DNA of 64,000 bases from Caldicoprobacter oshimai DSM 21659. GTDB taxonomy: Bacteria; Bacillota; Clostridia; Caldicoprobacterales; Caldicoprobacteraceae. A program made the position numbers and the translations under genes. Location of the stretch: assembly GCA_000526435.1 (NCBI GenBank), contig JAGB01000003.1, forward strand, positions 124,001-188,000. Direction: 5' to 3'. This document shows, piece after piece, positions 17,276-27,370 of this stretch (position 1 is its first letter; each line of letters starts with the position of its first letter). Under the pieces are notes generated by a model. The model saw only the letters and a list, made by a program, of their open reading frames with translations, was not told the DNA's origin and searched no databases.

Positions 17276-17644
17276 ATGAAGGAAAGAGACGAACTGGATA
17301 GATGCGATTGCAACGTTATCCATGAGGATGTTGTAAATGCCGTAAGGGAAAAAATGCCGTCTGAAGAAAATCTTTACGACCTTGCCGAGCTTTTTAAAGT
17401 ATTTGGTGATACTACAAGGATAAAGATACTTTGGGCATTGGCAGAGTCGGAAATGTGTGTCTGTGACATTGCTGTACTGTTAAATATGACACAATCGGCA
17501 ATATCCCATCAATTACGGATATTAAGGCAGGCAAGATTGGTAAAATATAGGAAAGAAGGTAAAATCGTATATTACTCGCTGGACGATGAACACGTTAAGC
17601 ATATATTCGACCAGGGGTTAATCCATATAAACGAAAAGTATTGA
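17276..17644 (+). CDS. ArsR/SmtB metal sensor, CadC-like
   Basis: A 122-residue winged-helix repressor that would release DNA on binding Cd, Pb or Zn. N-terminal Cys in RCDCN and the CVC pair in SEMCVCDIAVLLNMTQSAIS match the alpha3N metal site of CadC-type sensors. DDEHVKHIFDQGLIHINE at the C-terminus offers Asp/His ligands like the alpha5 zinc site. The helix-turn-helix is TQSAISHQLRILRQARLV. AAAGGAGGTG precedes ATG 17276, so the longer frame from 17144 is not used. It is the first gene of the ATPase operon. Confidence 0.9.
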   Translation: MKERDELDRCDCNVIHEDVVNAVREKMPSEENLYDLAELFKVFGDTTRIKILWALAESEMCVCDIAVLLNMTQSAISHQLRILRQARLVKYRKEGKIVYYSLDDEHVKHIFDQGLIHINEKY

Positions 17645-17660
17645 AAGGAAGGGCTCTAAA

Positions 17661-19838
17661 ATGAGTAAAAAAACAACAAAGGAAAGAAATATTACACGCT
17701 CAACCGAAAAAACACTTATACTAATGGGGTTAGACTGCGTAAACTGCGCAGGAAAGATTGAAGCTGAAACGAGAAAAATTGCAGGGGTAAAGTCGGCAAG
17801 CCTGGATTTTATATCTAAAAAACTGCGATTGGAAGTTGAAAACAAGGATGAGTTAGACAGCATTATAAGCCAGATAAAAAGGCTTGTCAAAGAAATTGAG
17901 CCAGAGGTTGAGGTTGTAGACAGCGAGGAACAGGACGTAAAGTGTGCTTGTGAGGATGATAGCAGTAATACAGCTTCAGACCTTGAAGCAAAAAACAGAA
18001 AGAAGGCCATACGATTGGGAATATCGAGCACATTCTTTGCCGTCGCCCTTCTGTTTGAGTTTCCTTACTGGATAGAATTTTCGCTCTTTTTAATCAGCTA
18101 TATCCTATCAGGTGACAAAGTAGTGCTAAAAGCTGTTAAGAACATTACAAGAGGTCAGGTGTTCGACGAAAATTTCTTAATGACCATTGCTACGATAGGT
18201 GCATTTATCATTCAGGAATTCCCCGAAGGTGTAGCCGTTATGCTGTTCTACCAGGTGGGTGAGTTCTTACAGAATATAGCTGTAAATCGTTCTAGAAAGT
18301 CTATTGTAGCGCTTTTGGATATTCGTCCCGATTTTGCTAACCTAAAGGTGGGGGACGAAATTAAGAAAGTATCGCCCAAAGATGTTAAAGTTGGCGATAT
18401 TATCGTGGTTAAACCTGGTGAAAAAATACCTCTGGACGGTAAAATCATTGATGGAAAGTCAATGGTAGATACCTCCGCATTAACTGGCGAGTCTGTACCA
18501 AGAGAGGTCGAGGTCGGAAATGACGTTTTAGCTGGCTTTATCAATATAAACGGTCTTTTAACGATTGAAGTTTCCAAAGAGTTTGGTGAGTCTACCGTTT
18601 CCAAAATACTTGATTTGGTACAGAATGCAAGCAGCAGGAAAGCCCCGACCGAAAACTTCATTACTAAATTTGCAAGGCGTTATACTCCTGTTGTAACAAT
18701 AGCAGCAGCACTTATCGCTATCGTCCCTCCTCTTACTGTACCAGGGGCTACCTTTACAGATTGGTTTTACAGGGCAATGGTATTTTTAGTAATCTCCTGC
18801 CCTTGTGCGTTGGTCGTTTCAATCCCGTTGGGCTTCTTTGGCGGTATTGGCGGAGCATCTAAAAACGGTGTACTTGTAAAGGGCAGTAATTATCTTGAAG
18901 CGTTAAATGATGTAGATACGGTTGTATTTGATAAAACTGGTACTTTGACCAAAGGTGTGTTTAAGGTAACACAGATAAGCCCGCAAGGCAATGTTTCAAA
19001 GGATGAACTATTGGAATACGCCGCTTTTGCCGAGAGCTATTCAAACCACCCAATCGCCCTTTCGATTTTGAAGGCTTATGGTAAGGAAGTGGATAAAAAC
19101 GAGATTGAAAATTATGAGGAAATTTCAGGCCACGGAATAAAGGTAAAGATAAGAGGAAGGACAGTTCTTGCAGGAAATGCAAAACTTATGGAAAAGGAAA
19201 ATATCGCTTATGACAATACTGACGCTGTAGGCACAATCGTACACGTAGCGATAGACGGCGTATATGCTGGATTTATAGTAATATCCGATGAAGTAAAAGA
19301 GGACTCTGCCAACGCCTTGAAAGCCTTAAAAAGTATCGGTGTAAGAAAGCTTATAATGCTTACGGGTGACAGTAAAGCAGTAGCAGAAAAGATTGGCAAG
19401 CAGTTAGGACTTGATGAAGTCCATGCCGAACTTCTCCCAGACCAAAAGGTGGAAAAACTTGAAATGCTAGATAAGCAAAAGTCACCTAAAGGAAAGCTTG
19501 TATTCGTTGGAGACGGCATCAATGACGCTCCCGTGTTAGCCCGTGCGGATGTTGGCGTGGCAATGGGCGGTTTAGGCTCTGACGCAGCAATTGAGGCTGC
19601 CGACGTTGTAATAATGACCGACGAACCTTCAAAACTTGTAAGTGCTATAAAGATTGCCAAAAGGACACGCCGTATTGTATGGCAGAATATTATACTTTCA
19701 GTGGGTGTAAAGATTATCGTACTGGCGTTAGGTGCTGGTGGTATAGCGACCATGTGGGAAGCGGTATTTGCCGATGTAGGTGTTGCACTTATAGCAATAG
19801 TAAACGCAATGCGGGTTATGAAGGTAAATAGAGTTTGA
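17661..19838 (+). CDS. Heavy-metal P-type ATPase (Cd/Zn/Pb exporter)
   Basis: A 725-residue P1B-type efflux ATPase. An N-terminal HMA domain carries GLDCVNCAGK (Cys26, Cys29). Further on are the TGES actuator loop, the intramembrane CPC motif (Cys380-Pro-Cys382), the phosphorylated Asp424 in DKTGTLT, SNHP for ATP binding, TGDS and GDGINDAP. The CadC-like regulator 16 bases upstream and the CPC type point to Cd/Zn/Pb rather than copper. No frameshifts were seen, and the length is normal. Confidence 0.93.
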   Translation: MSKKTTKERNITRSTEKTLILMGLDCVNCAGKIEAETRKIAGVKSASLDFISKKLRLEVENKDELDSIISQIKRLVKEIEPEVEVVDSEEQDVKCACEDDSSNTASDLEAKNRKKAIRLGISSTFFAVALLFEFPYWIEFSLFLISYILSGDKVVLKAVKNITRGQVFDENFLMTIATIGAFIIQEFPEGVAVMLFYQVGEFLQNIAVNRSRKSIVALLDIRPDFANLKVGDEIKKVSPKDVKVGDIIVVKPGEKIPLDGKIIDGKSMVDTSALTGESVPREVEVGNDVLAGFININGLLTIEVSKEFGESTVSKILDLVQNASSRKAPTENFITKFARRYTPVVTIAAALIAIVPPLTVPGATFTDWFYRAMVFLVISCPCALVVSIPLGFFGGIGGASKNGVLVKGSNYLEALNDVDTVVFDKTGTLTKGVFKVTQISPQGNVSKDELLEYAAFAESYSNHPIALSILKAYGKEVDKNEIENYEEISGHGIKVKIRGRTVLAGNAKLMEKENIAYDNTDAVGTIVHVAIDGVYAGFIVISDEVKEDSANALKALKSIGVRKLIMLTGDSKAVAEKIGKQLGLDEVHAELLPDQKVEKLEMLDKQKSPKGKLVFVGDGINDAPVLARADVGVAMGGLGSDAAIEAADVVIMTDEPSKLVSAIKIAKRTRRIVWQNIILSVGVKIIVLALGAGGIATMWEAVFADVGVALIAIVNAMRVMKVNRV

Positions 19839-19871
19839 TATATTCTTACGTGTATAGGAGGATGATAACTA

Positions 19872-20366
19872 ATGGAAAACAATATGAATCATTGCTGCTG
19901 TAGTGAAAACCAGATTGAAAATAAGAGCTATAAAAAAGGCAATTGTCCCGCATGCGGTAAAGAAGGAAATCTTGTAAAAAATTATACGGTCAAACACATT
20001 GTAGTAGAAGAACTGACTGAAGAAGTTGGCAGTTCGGATTATTACTTATGCATGAACGAGGACTGTGATGTCGTATATTACAGTTCCGATTCCAGCACCA
20101 TATTTAATAAACAGCAGGTCAAAGTCCCCATATGGTTTAAAAAGGATGCCAATCCTAAATACGCCTGCTACTGCAGTCAGGTAACAGAAGAGCAGGTCAT
20201 CAAAGCCGTAATCGAAAAAGGTGCAAAAAGCATGGCAGAGGTCTTAGAAATTACTGGAGCAATGAAAAACCCTCAATGCCGAGAGAAAAACCCTTTAGGC
20301 AAATGCTGCCATCAGATAATTCAAAATGCAATAGAAAAAGCCTTCAAAATTAAATCTGGAAGTTGA
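19872..20366 (+). CDS. Iron-sulfur metallochaperone, CopZ/BFD-like
   Basis: A 164-residue cysteine-rich protein. The first part is a zinc-ribbon-like region (CPACGKEG, then LCMNEDCDVVYY, about residues 25-85) typical of the CopZ N-terminal domain. The second (about 103-158) has the BFD-like [2Fe-2S] pattern CYCSQVT and later CREKNPLGKCC. Known: the Archaeoglobus CopZ couples such a domain to a copper chaperone. Here there is no HMA domain, and the partner is a Cd/Zn-type pump. AGGAGG precedes the ATG. It ends the operon just before a repeat that carries a terminator. Confidence 0.82.
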   Translation: MENNMNHCCCSENQIENKSYKKGNCPACGKEGNLVKNYTVKHIVVEELTEEVGSSDYYLCMNEDCDVVYYSSDSSTIFNKQQVKVPIWFKKDANPKYACYCSQVTEEQVIKAVIEKGAKSMAEVLEITGAMKNPQCREKNPLGKCCHQIIQNAIEKAFKIKSGS

Positions 20367-20404
20367 AGAAACGTTTAATATGGAAAGACTTTTTTCACTG
20401 AAAA

Positions 20405-20575
20405 ACGTTAACCAAAAACAGTTTCCAAAGGTGCAGGATCAGGTTCAAGGAAAAAAGGGATAAGTGGTGTAAATCTCGTATTTTTCTTATAACTCCTACT
20501 TATCCCTTTTCCCTCCCAAATAGGATCACTTTTTCGCATGGGTGAGAGAAATAAATGGAAAATACATCCATAGCT
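20405..20575. repeat. Dispersed repeat copy B, with terminator hairpin
   Basis: It shares GGTTCAAGGAAAAAAGGGAT, CTTATCCCTTTTCCCTC and TTTTTCGCATGGG with copies C and D. AAGGGATAAGT pairs with ACTTATCCCTT before TTCCC, which would end the ATPase/chaperone transcript. It borders the left side of arsenic cassette 2. Confidence 0.75.
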
Positions 20576-20580
20576 TTCAT

Positions 20581-21402
20581 TTAAAGTTTGTATGCTTTTA
20601 CATAGGCACCTGCAAAGGCTCCATCAATAAAATCTATGTCTATTTTGCTATATACATCGCCTAAATTATTCTGTTTTGCAATGCCTTCTATAACTTCTTT
20701 GGTATATATATTTACTGGTGTTATTTCAATATCTTTAAACCCAACTTTTTTGAGTATTTCTTCATACTCTTTAACTGGTAATGCTCCTGCAATACAGCCA
20801 ACCCACATTTCTACGCTCTGTTTTATATGCTCTGGTAAATCTTTAAGAACGACAATATCAGCGATCGCCAGTCTTCCACCCTTCTTTAACACTCGGTATG
20901 CTTCTCTTAGTGCATCTTCCTTATTCTCACAGAGATTTATAACGCAATTAGATATAATAACGTCTACCGTTTCATCATCCAGAGGAATATCTTCGATATA
21001 TCCTTTTATGAATTCTACGTTTTTAACTCCCATTTTTTCTTTATTCCTATTTGCTAATTGCAGCATTTCGTCAGTCATGTCAAGACCGTATACTTTTCCC
21101 CTATCGCCAACATATTTAGATGAAATAAATACGTCTATTCCGCCACCACTTCCCAAGTCCAAAACAACTTCACCCTCACGTAGATTCGCAAGCGCAACAG
21201 GGTTTGCACATCCCAATGATGCATTAACAACTTCCTCTGGCAATCCATCTACGAAATCATCTGTATAGAGATATGAACTACAACATGCTACATCACCGCA
21301 GCATGAAGTGTCACATCCGCATGAACTTTTTAAGCCAGCACTTATCTTCTTCGCTATGTCTCCATAATACGCCTTAACTTGTTCTCTAATATTATTTTTC
21401 AT
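20581..21402 (-). CDS. arsM: Arsenite S-adenosylmethionine methyltransferase, copy 2
   Basis: A 273-residue second copy of the ArsM at 9677, with about 16 residue differences, mostly in the first 50 residues (for example ISAGLKSSC here against MSADSKSSC). The SAM site LDLGSGGG and the three arsenic-binding cysteines (LGCANP, SNCVINL, VGCIAGAL) are intact. GGGAGGAG precedes ATG 21402. It overlaps the marR copy by 11 bases. The differences are spread along the gene, so the duplication is not brand new. Confidence 0.93.
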   Translation of the reverse strand: MKNNIREQVKAYYGDIAKKISAGLKSSCGCDTSCCGDVACCSSYLYTDDFVDGLPEEVVNASLGCANPVALANLREGEVVLDLGSGGGIDVFISSKYVGDRGKVYGLDMTDEMLQLANRNKEKMGVKNVEFIKGYIEDIPLDDETVDVIISNCVINLCENKEDALREAYRVLKKGGRLAIADIVVLKDLPEHIKQSVEMWVGCIAGALPVKEYEEILKKVGFKDIEITPVNIYTKEVIEGIAKQNNLGDVYSKIDIDFIDGAFAGAYVKAYKL

Positions 21403-21856
21403 TTTGAAACTCCTCCCTACAACATTTATTTTTATTTACAGCTTCAATTAGCAACTTTAAACTATCAAGAACTTGCTCCCTTTTTTCTTCTGGGACAGAA
21501 TTAAAAATCGCTTTATAATATCGATCCATACTTTCTTCAATATTCTTAAATACTTTCATTCCTTTATCAGTCAGTTTTATTTTTACATATCTTCTATCTT
21601 CTGGATGTAATTCTCTAATTACTAACCCGTCCTCAACAAGATTATTTATTGTCCTGCTCATCGTACTTTTATCTAATGCAAGTAATTCAGCAAGTTCACT
21701 TAATGAAACTTCTCCTGATCTCCCAATCTCTACAATGGCATGGCATTGAGAAATCGTAACCCCGCAGCAGTTTGCATCATTCTTTTCCAATATACCTAAG
21801 TTTCTTACCAATACTCGAATTAATTCATGCAAATAATCACTTGCCCGGTTTTCCAT
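21392..21856 (-). CDS. MarR-family regulator of arsM, copy 2
   Basis: A 154-residue MarR regulator nearly identical to the copy at 10495. It keeps the cysteine pair in NDANCCG, the SQCHA cysteine and the C-terminal KCCREE pair, but the last Cys of copy 1 is lost and the C-terminus differs. Conservation of these cysteines in both copies supports a thiol-based arsenite sensor (inference). The same TTGACA-N18-TACAAT promoter lies upstream. It could regulate both cassettes in trans. Confidence 0.88.
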   Translation of the reverse strand: MENRASDYLHELIRVLVRNLGILEKNDANCCGVTISQCHAIVEIGRSGEVSLSELAELLALDKSTMSRTINNLVEDGLVIRELHPEDRRYVKIKLTDKGMKVFKNIEESMDRYYKAIFNSVPEEKREQVLDSLKLLIEAVNKNKCCREEFQNEK

Positions 21857-21873
21857 GTAATCACCTCAAATTA

Positions 21874-21903
21874 ATTGTAATATGAAACTGTTGCATTTGT
21901 CAA
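21874..21903 (-). promoter_or_regulatory. Sigma-A promoter of marR-arsM, copy 2
   Basis: TTGACA (21898-21903) and TACAAT (21874-21879) on the minus strand with an 18-base spacer, as in cassette 1. Confidence 0.75.
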
Positions 21904-21947
21904 GTAAAAGTCTAAGAAATTATTCTACGTTTTCTCTAGTTAAAAAA

Positions 21948-22006
21948 GAAAAGGGTGCATGAAGTTTCCTCTTCACTGCACCCTTTCTGTTCACTGCACC
22001 CTTTCT
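21948..22006 (-). terminator. Terminator after arsC, copy 2, with partial duplication
   Basis: AAAGGGTGCA pairs with TGCACCCTTT as in cassette 1. Here the TTCACTGCACCCTTTCTG arm is duplicated in tandem, giving two possible hairpin partners. Confidence 0.7.
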
Positions 22007-22016
22007 GTTTATTCTG

Positions 22017-22418
22017 TCAAATCTGGTTATTTTTTATCCTCTGTATCAAATCCTCTACTTTCTCTTTAATAATATCCCTTGTTCTTCTATAGTCTTCTAT
22101 CGATCCACCTGACGGGTCAGCAATCCCCCAATCCTCCCTGTGCTTGCATGGTACATAAGGGCATTCTACATTACAACCCATAGTTATTAATATATCTACC
22201 TCTGCTGGAATATCACTTAATAGCTTTGGATAATGGCCACTCATATCTACTCCTGCCTCTTCCATTACCTGCACCGCCAACGGTTTCACTTCAGGGTACT
22301 TTTCTGTTCCTGCAGAATATGCTTCCAATACATCACTTCCCAATTTCTTTGCCCAGCCTTCTGCCATTTGAGAACGGCAGGAATTATGGGTACATACGAA
22401 CGCCACCTTCTTTTTCAT
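22017..22418 (-). CDS. arsC: Thioredoxin-type arsenate reductase, copy 2
   Basis: A 133-residue second copy of the arsenate reductase at 11098, with about ten residue differences (for example VCTHNSC here against VCVHNSC). Catalytic Cys9, Cys14-Arg15 and the downstream cysteines in GCNVECPYVPCKH are intact. An in-frame stop directly upstream fixes the ATG at 22418. It follows the acr3 remnant by 40 bases, as an acr3-arsC operon would. Confidence 0.93.
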   Translation of the reverse strand: MKKKVAFVCTHNSCRSQMAEGWAKKLGSDVLEAYSAGTEKYPEVKPLAVQVMEEAGVDMSGHYPKLLSDIPAEVDILITMGCNVECPYVPCKHREDWGIADPSGGSIEDYRRTRDIIKEKVEDLIQRIKNNQI

Positions 22419-22458
22419 CTGCTATACCCCTACTCCCTTCATTAATTTATTTAAAAAT

Positions 22459-22863
22459 TCATTTAAACCAATGCCTCGTGCTGTTGGCTATCTTAACAAG
22501 GGTTAGCATAATGGGGACTTCCGTTAATACACCTACTATTGTAGCCAGTGCCGCACCTGATTGCAAGCCAAAAAGTGAAATTGCAACCGCAACGGCTAGC
22601 TCAAAAAAGTTACTTGCACCAATCATAGCTGCTGGTGCTGCAATGCTATGGGGCAATTTCCATGCCTTTGCCCATCCATATGCAATACCGAATATGAGAA
22701 AAGTCTGTATGGTCAATGGTACTGCTATAAGCAATATGTGTACTGGGTTATTTATAATTATTTCTCCTTGGAAAGAGAAAATAATAATCAAAGTAAGAAG
22801 TAATCCTACCATAGTAGTATTGTCAAACTTTTTCAAAAACTGGTTTTCAAAATTAATACATTA
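22459..22863 (-). pseudogene. acr3 arsenite permease, 3' fragment, copy 2
   Basis: About 130 codons of the C-terminal third of an Acr3 permease remain, including [20 protein letters not shown], then [18 protein letters not shown] and [20 protein letters not shown] complete Acr3 has about 350 residues and ten TMs; only the last three or four remain. The upstream end joins directly to the repeat unit at GGGAGGTAATAA (about 22868). No start codon with a ribosome site is present, so it is non-functional. Confidence 0.8.
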
Positions 22864-22864
22864 A

Positions 22865-23145
22865 TTCTCTGGGAGGTAATAATGTTTTTCCGTATTTCTA
22901 CAATAATTTCACTATATTTTCCCAAATAAAACTCTAATCTGTGTGAAAAAAGTCTTTCCAAAATGGCGGCATCAAGGTTCAAGGAAAAAAGGGATAAGCG
23001 GCTTATTTCTCGTATTTTTAGAAGCCTCACCACTTATCCCTTCTATTTTTTGCTCCCTTATTCCTTAATCCTTTTCCCTTATCCCTTCTCTATCGGAATC
23101 ACTTTTTTCGCATGGGGAAAAGGTTTAAATGAAATATACAACATT
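22865..23145. repeat. Dispersed repeat copy C (tandem with D)
   Basis: It runs from GGGAGGTAATAATG through GGTTCAAGGAAAAAAGGGAT to CGCATGGGGAAAAGG and TATACAACATTGTTAAT. The matching core lies 341 bases upstream of that of copy D. GGGATAAGCGG pairs with CCACTTATCCC in a long hairpin. Confidence 0.75.
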
Positions 23146-23486
23146 GTTAATTTAAAAAAACCCTTTCCATTTCCCTCTCCTCAAACCCGCATGAATTTTA
23201 TATGGGATTTTTTGGGAGGTAATAAAGTGTTTCTGGAATCTAACAAGTAATTCACTAGAATCTTCCAAATGCAATTCAATTTTGTGTCAATAAAGTTTTT
23301 CCAAAAACCTAGTACCAAGACTCAAGAAAAAAGGGATAAGGGGCTTAAATCCAGCATTCCTCTCAATTCTTACCCACTTATCCCTTCTCTATTTTTGAAC
23401 TTGAGCCTTAATCCTTTTCCCTTTTCTCTTCCCTTTCGGAATCCCTTTTTTCGCTTGAGGAAATGGTTTTTTGATAATATACACAA
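23146..23486. repeat. Dispersed repeat copy D (most complete unit)
   Basis: A unit of about 341 bases in tandem with copy C. Landmarks: TTTAAAAAAACCC, CTCAAACCCGCATGAATTTT, GGGAGGTAATAAAG, CTCAAGAAAAAAGGGATAAG, CACTTATCCCTTCTC, TCCCTTTTTTCGCTTGAG and TTTTTTGATAATATACACAA. The outer pair CTCAAG-AAAAAAGGGA / TCCCTTTTTTCG-CTTGAG is an inverted repeat. No coding frame is convincing in 22864-23509. It separates the arsenic island from glmS. Confidence 0.75.
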
Positions 23487-23509
23487 CATCCATTTCAAAT
23501 ATACAGCAT

Positions 23510-25333
23510 CTACTCAACAGTAACGCTTTTGGCAAGGTTTCTGGGCTTATCCACGTCACAGCCTTTGGCCACAGCCACATAGTATGCATACAGTTGAAGT
23601 GGTATGACCACCAAAACAGGCGCCAGAATATCATATACCCTGGGTATATATATTACCCTATCTGCTTCCTTTTCTATCTCGGTATCACCTTCCATGGCCA
23701 CGGCTATGACAAACGCACCCCTTGCCTTCACTTCCTTTATATTGCTCAATGTCTTTTCAAACAATCCCTTTTGGGTGGCCAGGGCAACCACAGGTGTACC
23801 CTCTTCTATTAACGCTATAGTACCGTGCTTCAATTCCCCTGCAGCATAAGCTTCTGAATGGATATACGAGATTTCCTTCAGCTTGAGGGAACCTTCCATA
23901 GCCACAGCATAGTCCAGTCCCCTGCCCATATAGAATATGCTGCTGGCGTTGAATGTCTCATCCGCGCATCTCTGAATAATCTCTTTATCATCGAGTATCT
24001 CCTGAGCCAGCTCCGGCAATTTCCTGATCTCCTCAATTATCCGCTGGTATTCATCTGCTGATATTCTCCCCATCTTATCGGCAAAATCCAGCGCCATCAT
24101 ATACATGCATAAAAGCTGAGTGGTATATGCCTTTGTGGAAGCCACGGCAATCTCGGGCCCCGCCCATGTGTACACCACATGGTCAGCCTCCCTGGACACC
24201 GTGCTTCCCACCACGTTGGTGATAGCTATAACCTTGGCACCCACCTTTTTGCACATCCTCATGGCAGCCAGAGTATCGGCCGTCTCACCCGACTGGCTTA
24301 TGATGATCACTATGTTGTCCTCATTTATCAATGGGTCCTTGTATCTGAACTCCGAAGCGATTTCGACGTCCACCGGTATCCTTGCCAACTTCTCAATTAC
24401 ATACTTGCCCACAACACCCGCGTGATATGCCGTTCCACAGGCGATGATTATAATCTTACCGGCCTTTTCAAGCTGCTCCCTCGTGACGTTCAAGTCGCTT
24501 AAGTTAACCTTCCCATCCACAATACGAGAAGCCATTGTATCCCTTAATGCCTTTGGTTCCTCATGTATCTCCTTTATCATAAAATGCTGGTATCCGCCTT
24601 TTTCAGCCGACTCCACATCCCACGTGACTTCAAACACTTCCTTTTGTACCTTTTTGCCATACTGATCTATGATTTCTACTGCATCCCTGCGGATTAAAGC
24701 TATCTCCCTGTCTTCCAGCAGGTACACCCTTCTGGTATACTTCAATATAGCTGGTATATCCGAAGCTATATAGTTTTCACCATCCCCCAGGCCTATCACC
24801 AGCGGGCTGTCCTTGCGCGCAACCACCATACAATCGGGATGATCCTTAGCAATAACGCCCAGTGCATAAGAGCCCTCTATCTTGTCCAGCGTATTTCTAA
24901 CCGCCTCTACAAGGTCTCCACGGTAATAATAATTGATGAGATGTGCAACCACTTCAGTATCGGTTTCCGATACAAAGACATATCCTTCCTTCTGAAGCCA
25001 ATCTTTAAGCTTCATGTAATTCTCTATGATGCCGTTGTGGACTATTGCGATCTCCCCGGACTGATTGGTATGGGGATGTGAGTTGATATCGGAAGGTTCG
25101 CCATGGGTAGCCCATCTGGTATGGCCTATTCCCAGCGTCCCCTGAAGCTGGTTGGGGTCTATCCTTTGCTCCAGTACCGTCAGCCTTCCCTTTGTCTTGC
25201 TGATATTTATACAATGGCCGTTATGGACCGCCACTCCAGCCGAGTCATAACCTCTGTATTCAAGCCTCTTCAAGCCTTCAATTAGAATGGGCAAAGCCTG
25301 CTTATCTCCTATATATCCAACAATACCACACAC
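23510..25333 (-). CDS. glmS: Glutamine-fructose-6-phosphate aminotransferase
   Basis: A 607-residue enzyme making glucosamine-6-phosphate for cell-wall synthesis. The N-terminal Ntn glutaminase starts Met-Cys-Gly-Ile-Val-Gly, with Cys2 as nucleophile, followed by GIGHTRWATHG. Two SIS domains (about 285-425 and 455-600) include ISQSGETADT and the AKSVTVE C-terminus that closes the active site. The start must be the GTG at 25333, because the ATG one codon earlier would bury the catalytic Cys at position 3; GGAGG lies 8 bases before the GTG. No glmS ribozyme was recognised upstream. Confidence 0.95.
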   Translation of the reverse strand: MCGIVGYIGDKQALPILIEGLKRLEYRGYDSAGVAVHNGHCINISKTKGRLTVLEQRIDPNQLQGTLGIGHTRWATHGEPSDINSHPHTNQSGEIAIVHNGIIENYMKLKDWLQKEGYVFVSETDTEVVAHLINYYYRGDLVEAVRNTLDKIEGSYALGVIAKDHPDCMVVARKDSPLVIGLGDGENYIASDIPAILKYTRRVYLLEDREIALIRRDAVEIIDQYGKKVQKEVFEVTWDVESAEKGGYQHFMIKEIHEEPKALRDTMASRIVDGKVNLSDLNVTREQLEKAGKIIIIACGTAYHAGVVGKYVIEKLARIPVDVEIASEFRYKDPLINEDNIVIIISQSGETADTLAAMRMCKKVGAKVIAITNVVGSTVSREADHVVYTWAGPEIAVASTKAYTTQLLCMYMMALDFADKMGRISADEYQRIIEEIRKLPELAQEILDDKEIIQRCADETFNASSIFYMGRGLDYAVAMEGSLKLKEISYIHSEAYAAGELKHGTIALIEEGTPVVALATQKGLFEKTLSNIKEVKARGAFVIAVAMEGDTEIEKEADRVIYIPRVYDILAPVLVVIPLQLYAYYVAVAKGCDVDKPRNLAKSVTVE

Positions 25334-25605
25334 CATGTATTCCTCCCATCACTACCAGTTAAAGGTTATTATATCGCACGATGAAAACCCTTGCTTAACA
25401 GCAAAAATCCACTTTCATTCAGCCTGCGTATTTAAATCATACAATGTATATGTTATCATAGGATACGGCCTAATACAATTTCCGAATTTAATTTTTAATG
25501 TCGCCTTCTCCCAATATGGCTCATAGAGTTATTGCCTTTCGGAACAGAAACTAAAAACTAATTATAAAAATTCCATATAATAAAACCTTAACCCCATCCC
25601 AAAAT

Positions 25606-25638
25606 AAAAGCTTGAAGGCACATTTGATGCCTTCAAGC
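25606..25638 (-). terminator. Terminator of gdhA
   Basis: A perfect 11-bp stem GCTTGAAGGCA (25628-25638 and 25610-25620 on the minus strand) is followed by TTTTATTTT. The rest of the 25334-25665 gap holds the glmS promoter region, where nothing decisive was seen. Confidence 0.85.
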
Positions 25639-25665
25639 ACTTCTTACTTGATGCATATATCAGCA

Positions 25666-27135
<1,470 letters not shown>

Positions 27136-27370
27136 TTAAACTCTTATCATTTCACTATATTATTCTAACTTATTCTAAAAATCATCAAAAATTATAGCAC
27201 ACAGGCTCTAATTTTTGCAAGCATTTCTTCCCGAATTTGCATTATTCCCGGTAGCCATCGCTGATAGATTTATCGATTTTTTACTTTATCAAGCTACATT
27301 TTAAGCAAATTAAGTTTGCAGCCAAACGGGTTTTAAAATGCAGAGATACAACCGTCTTCATAAAGATGAT

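Noticed and set aside
25334..25660. Possible glmS ribozyme in the glmS leader
   Set aside because: The conserved core blocks of the ribozyme could not be found on the minus strand; only AT-rich promoter-like sequence is seen.
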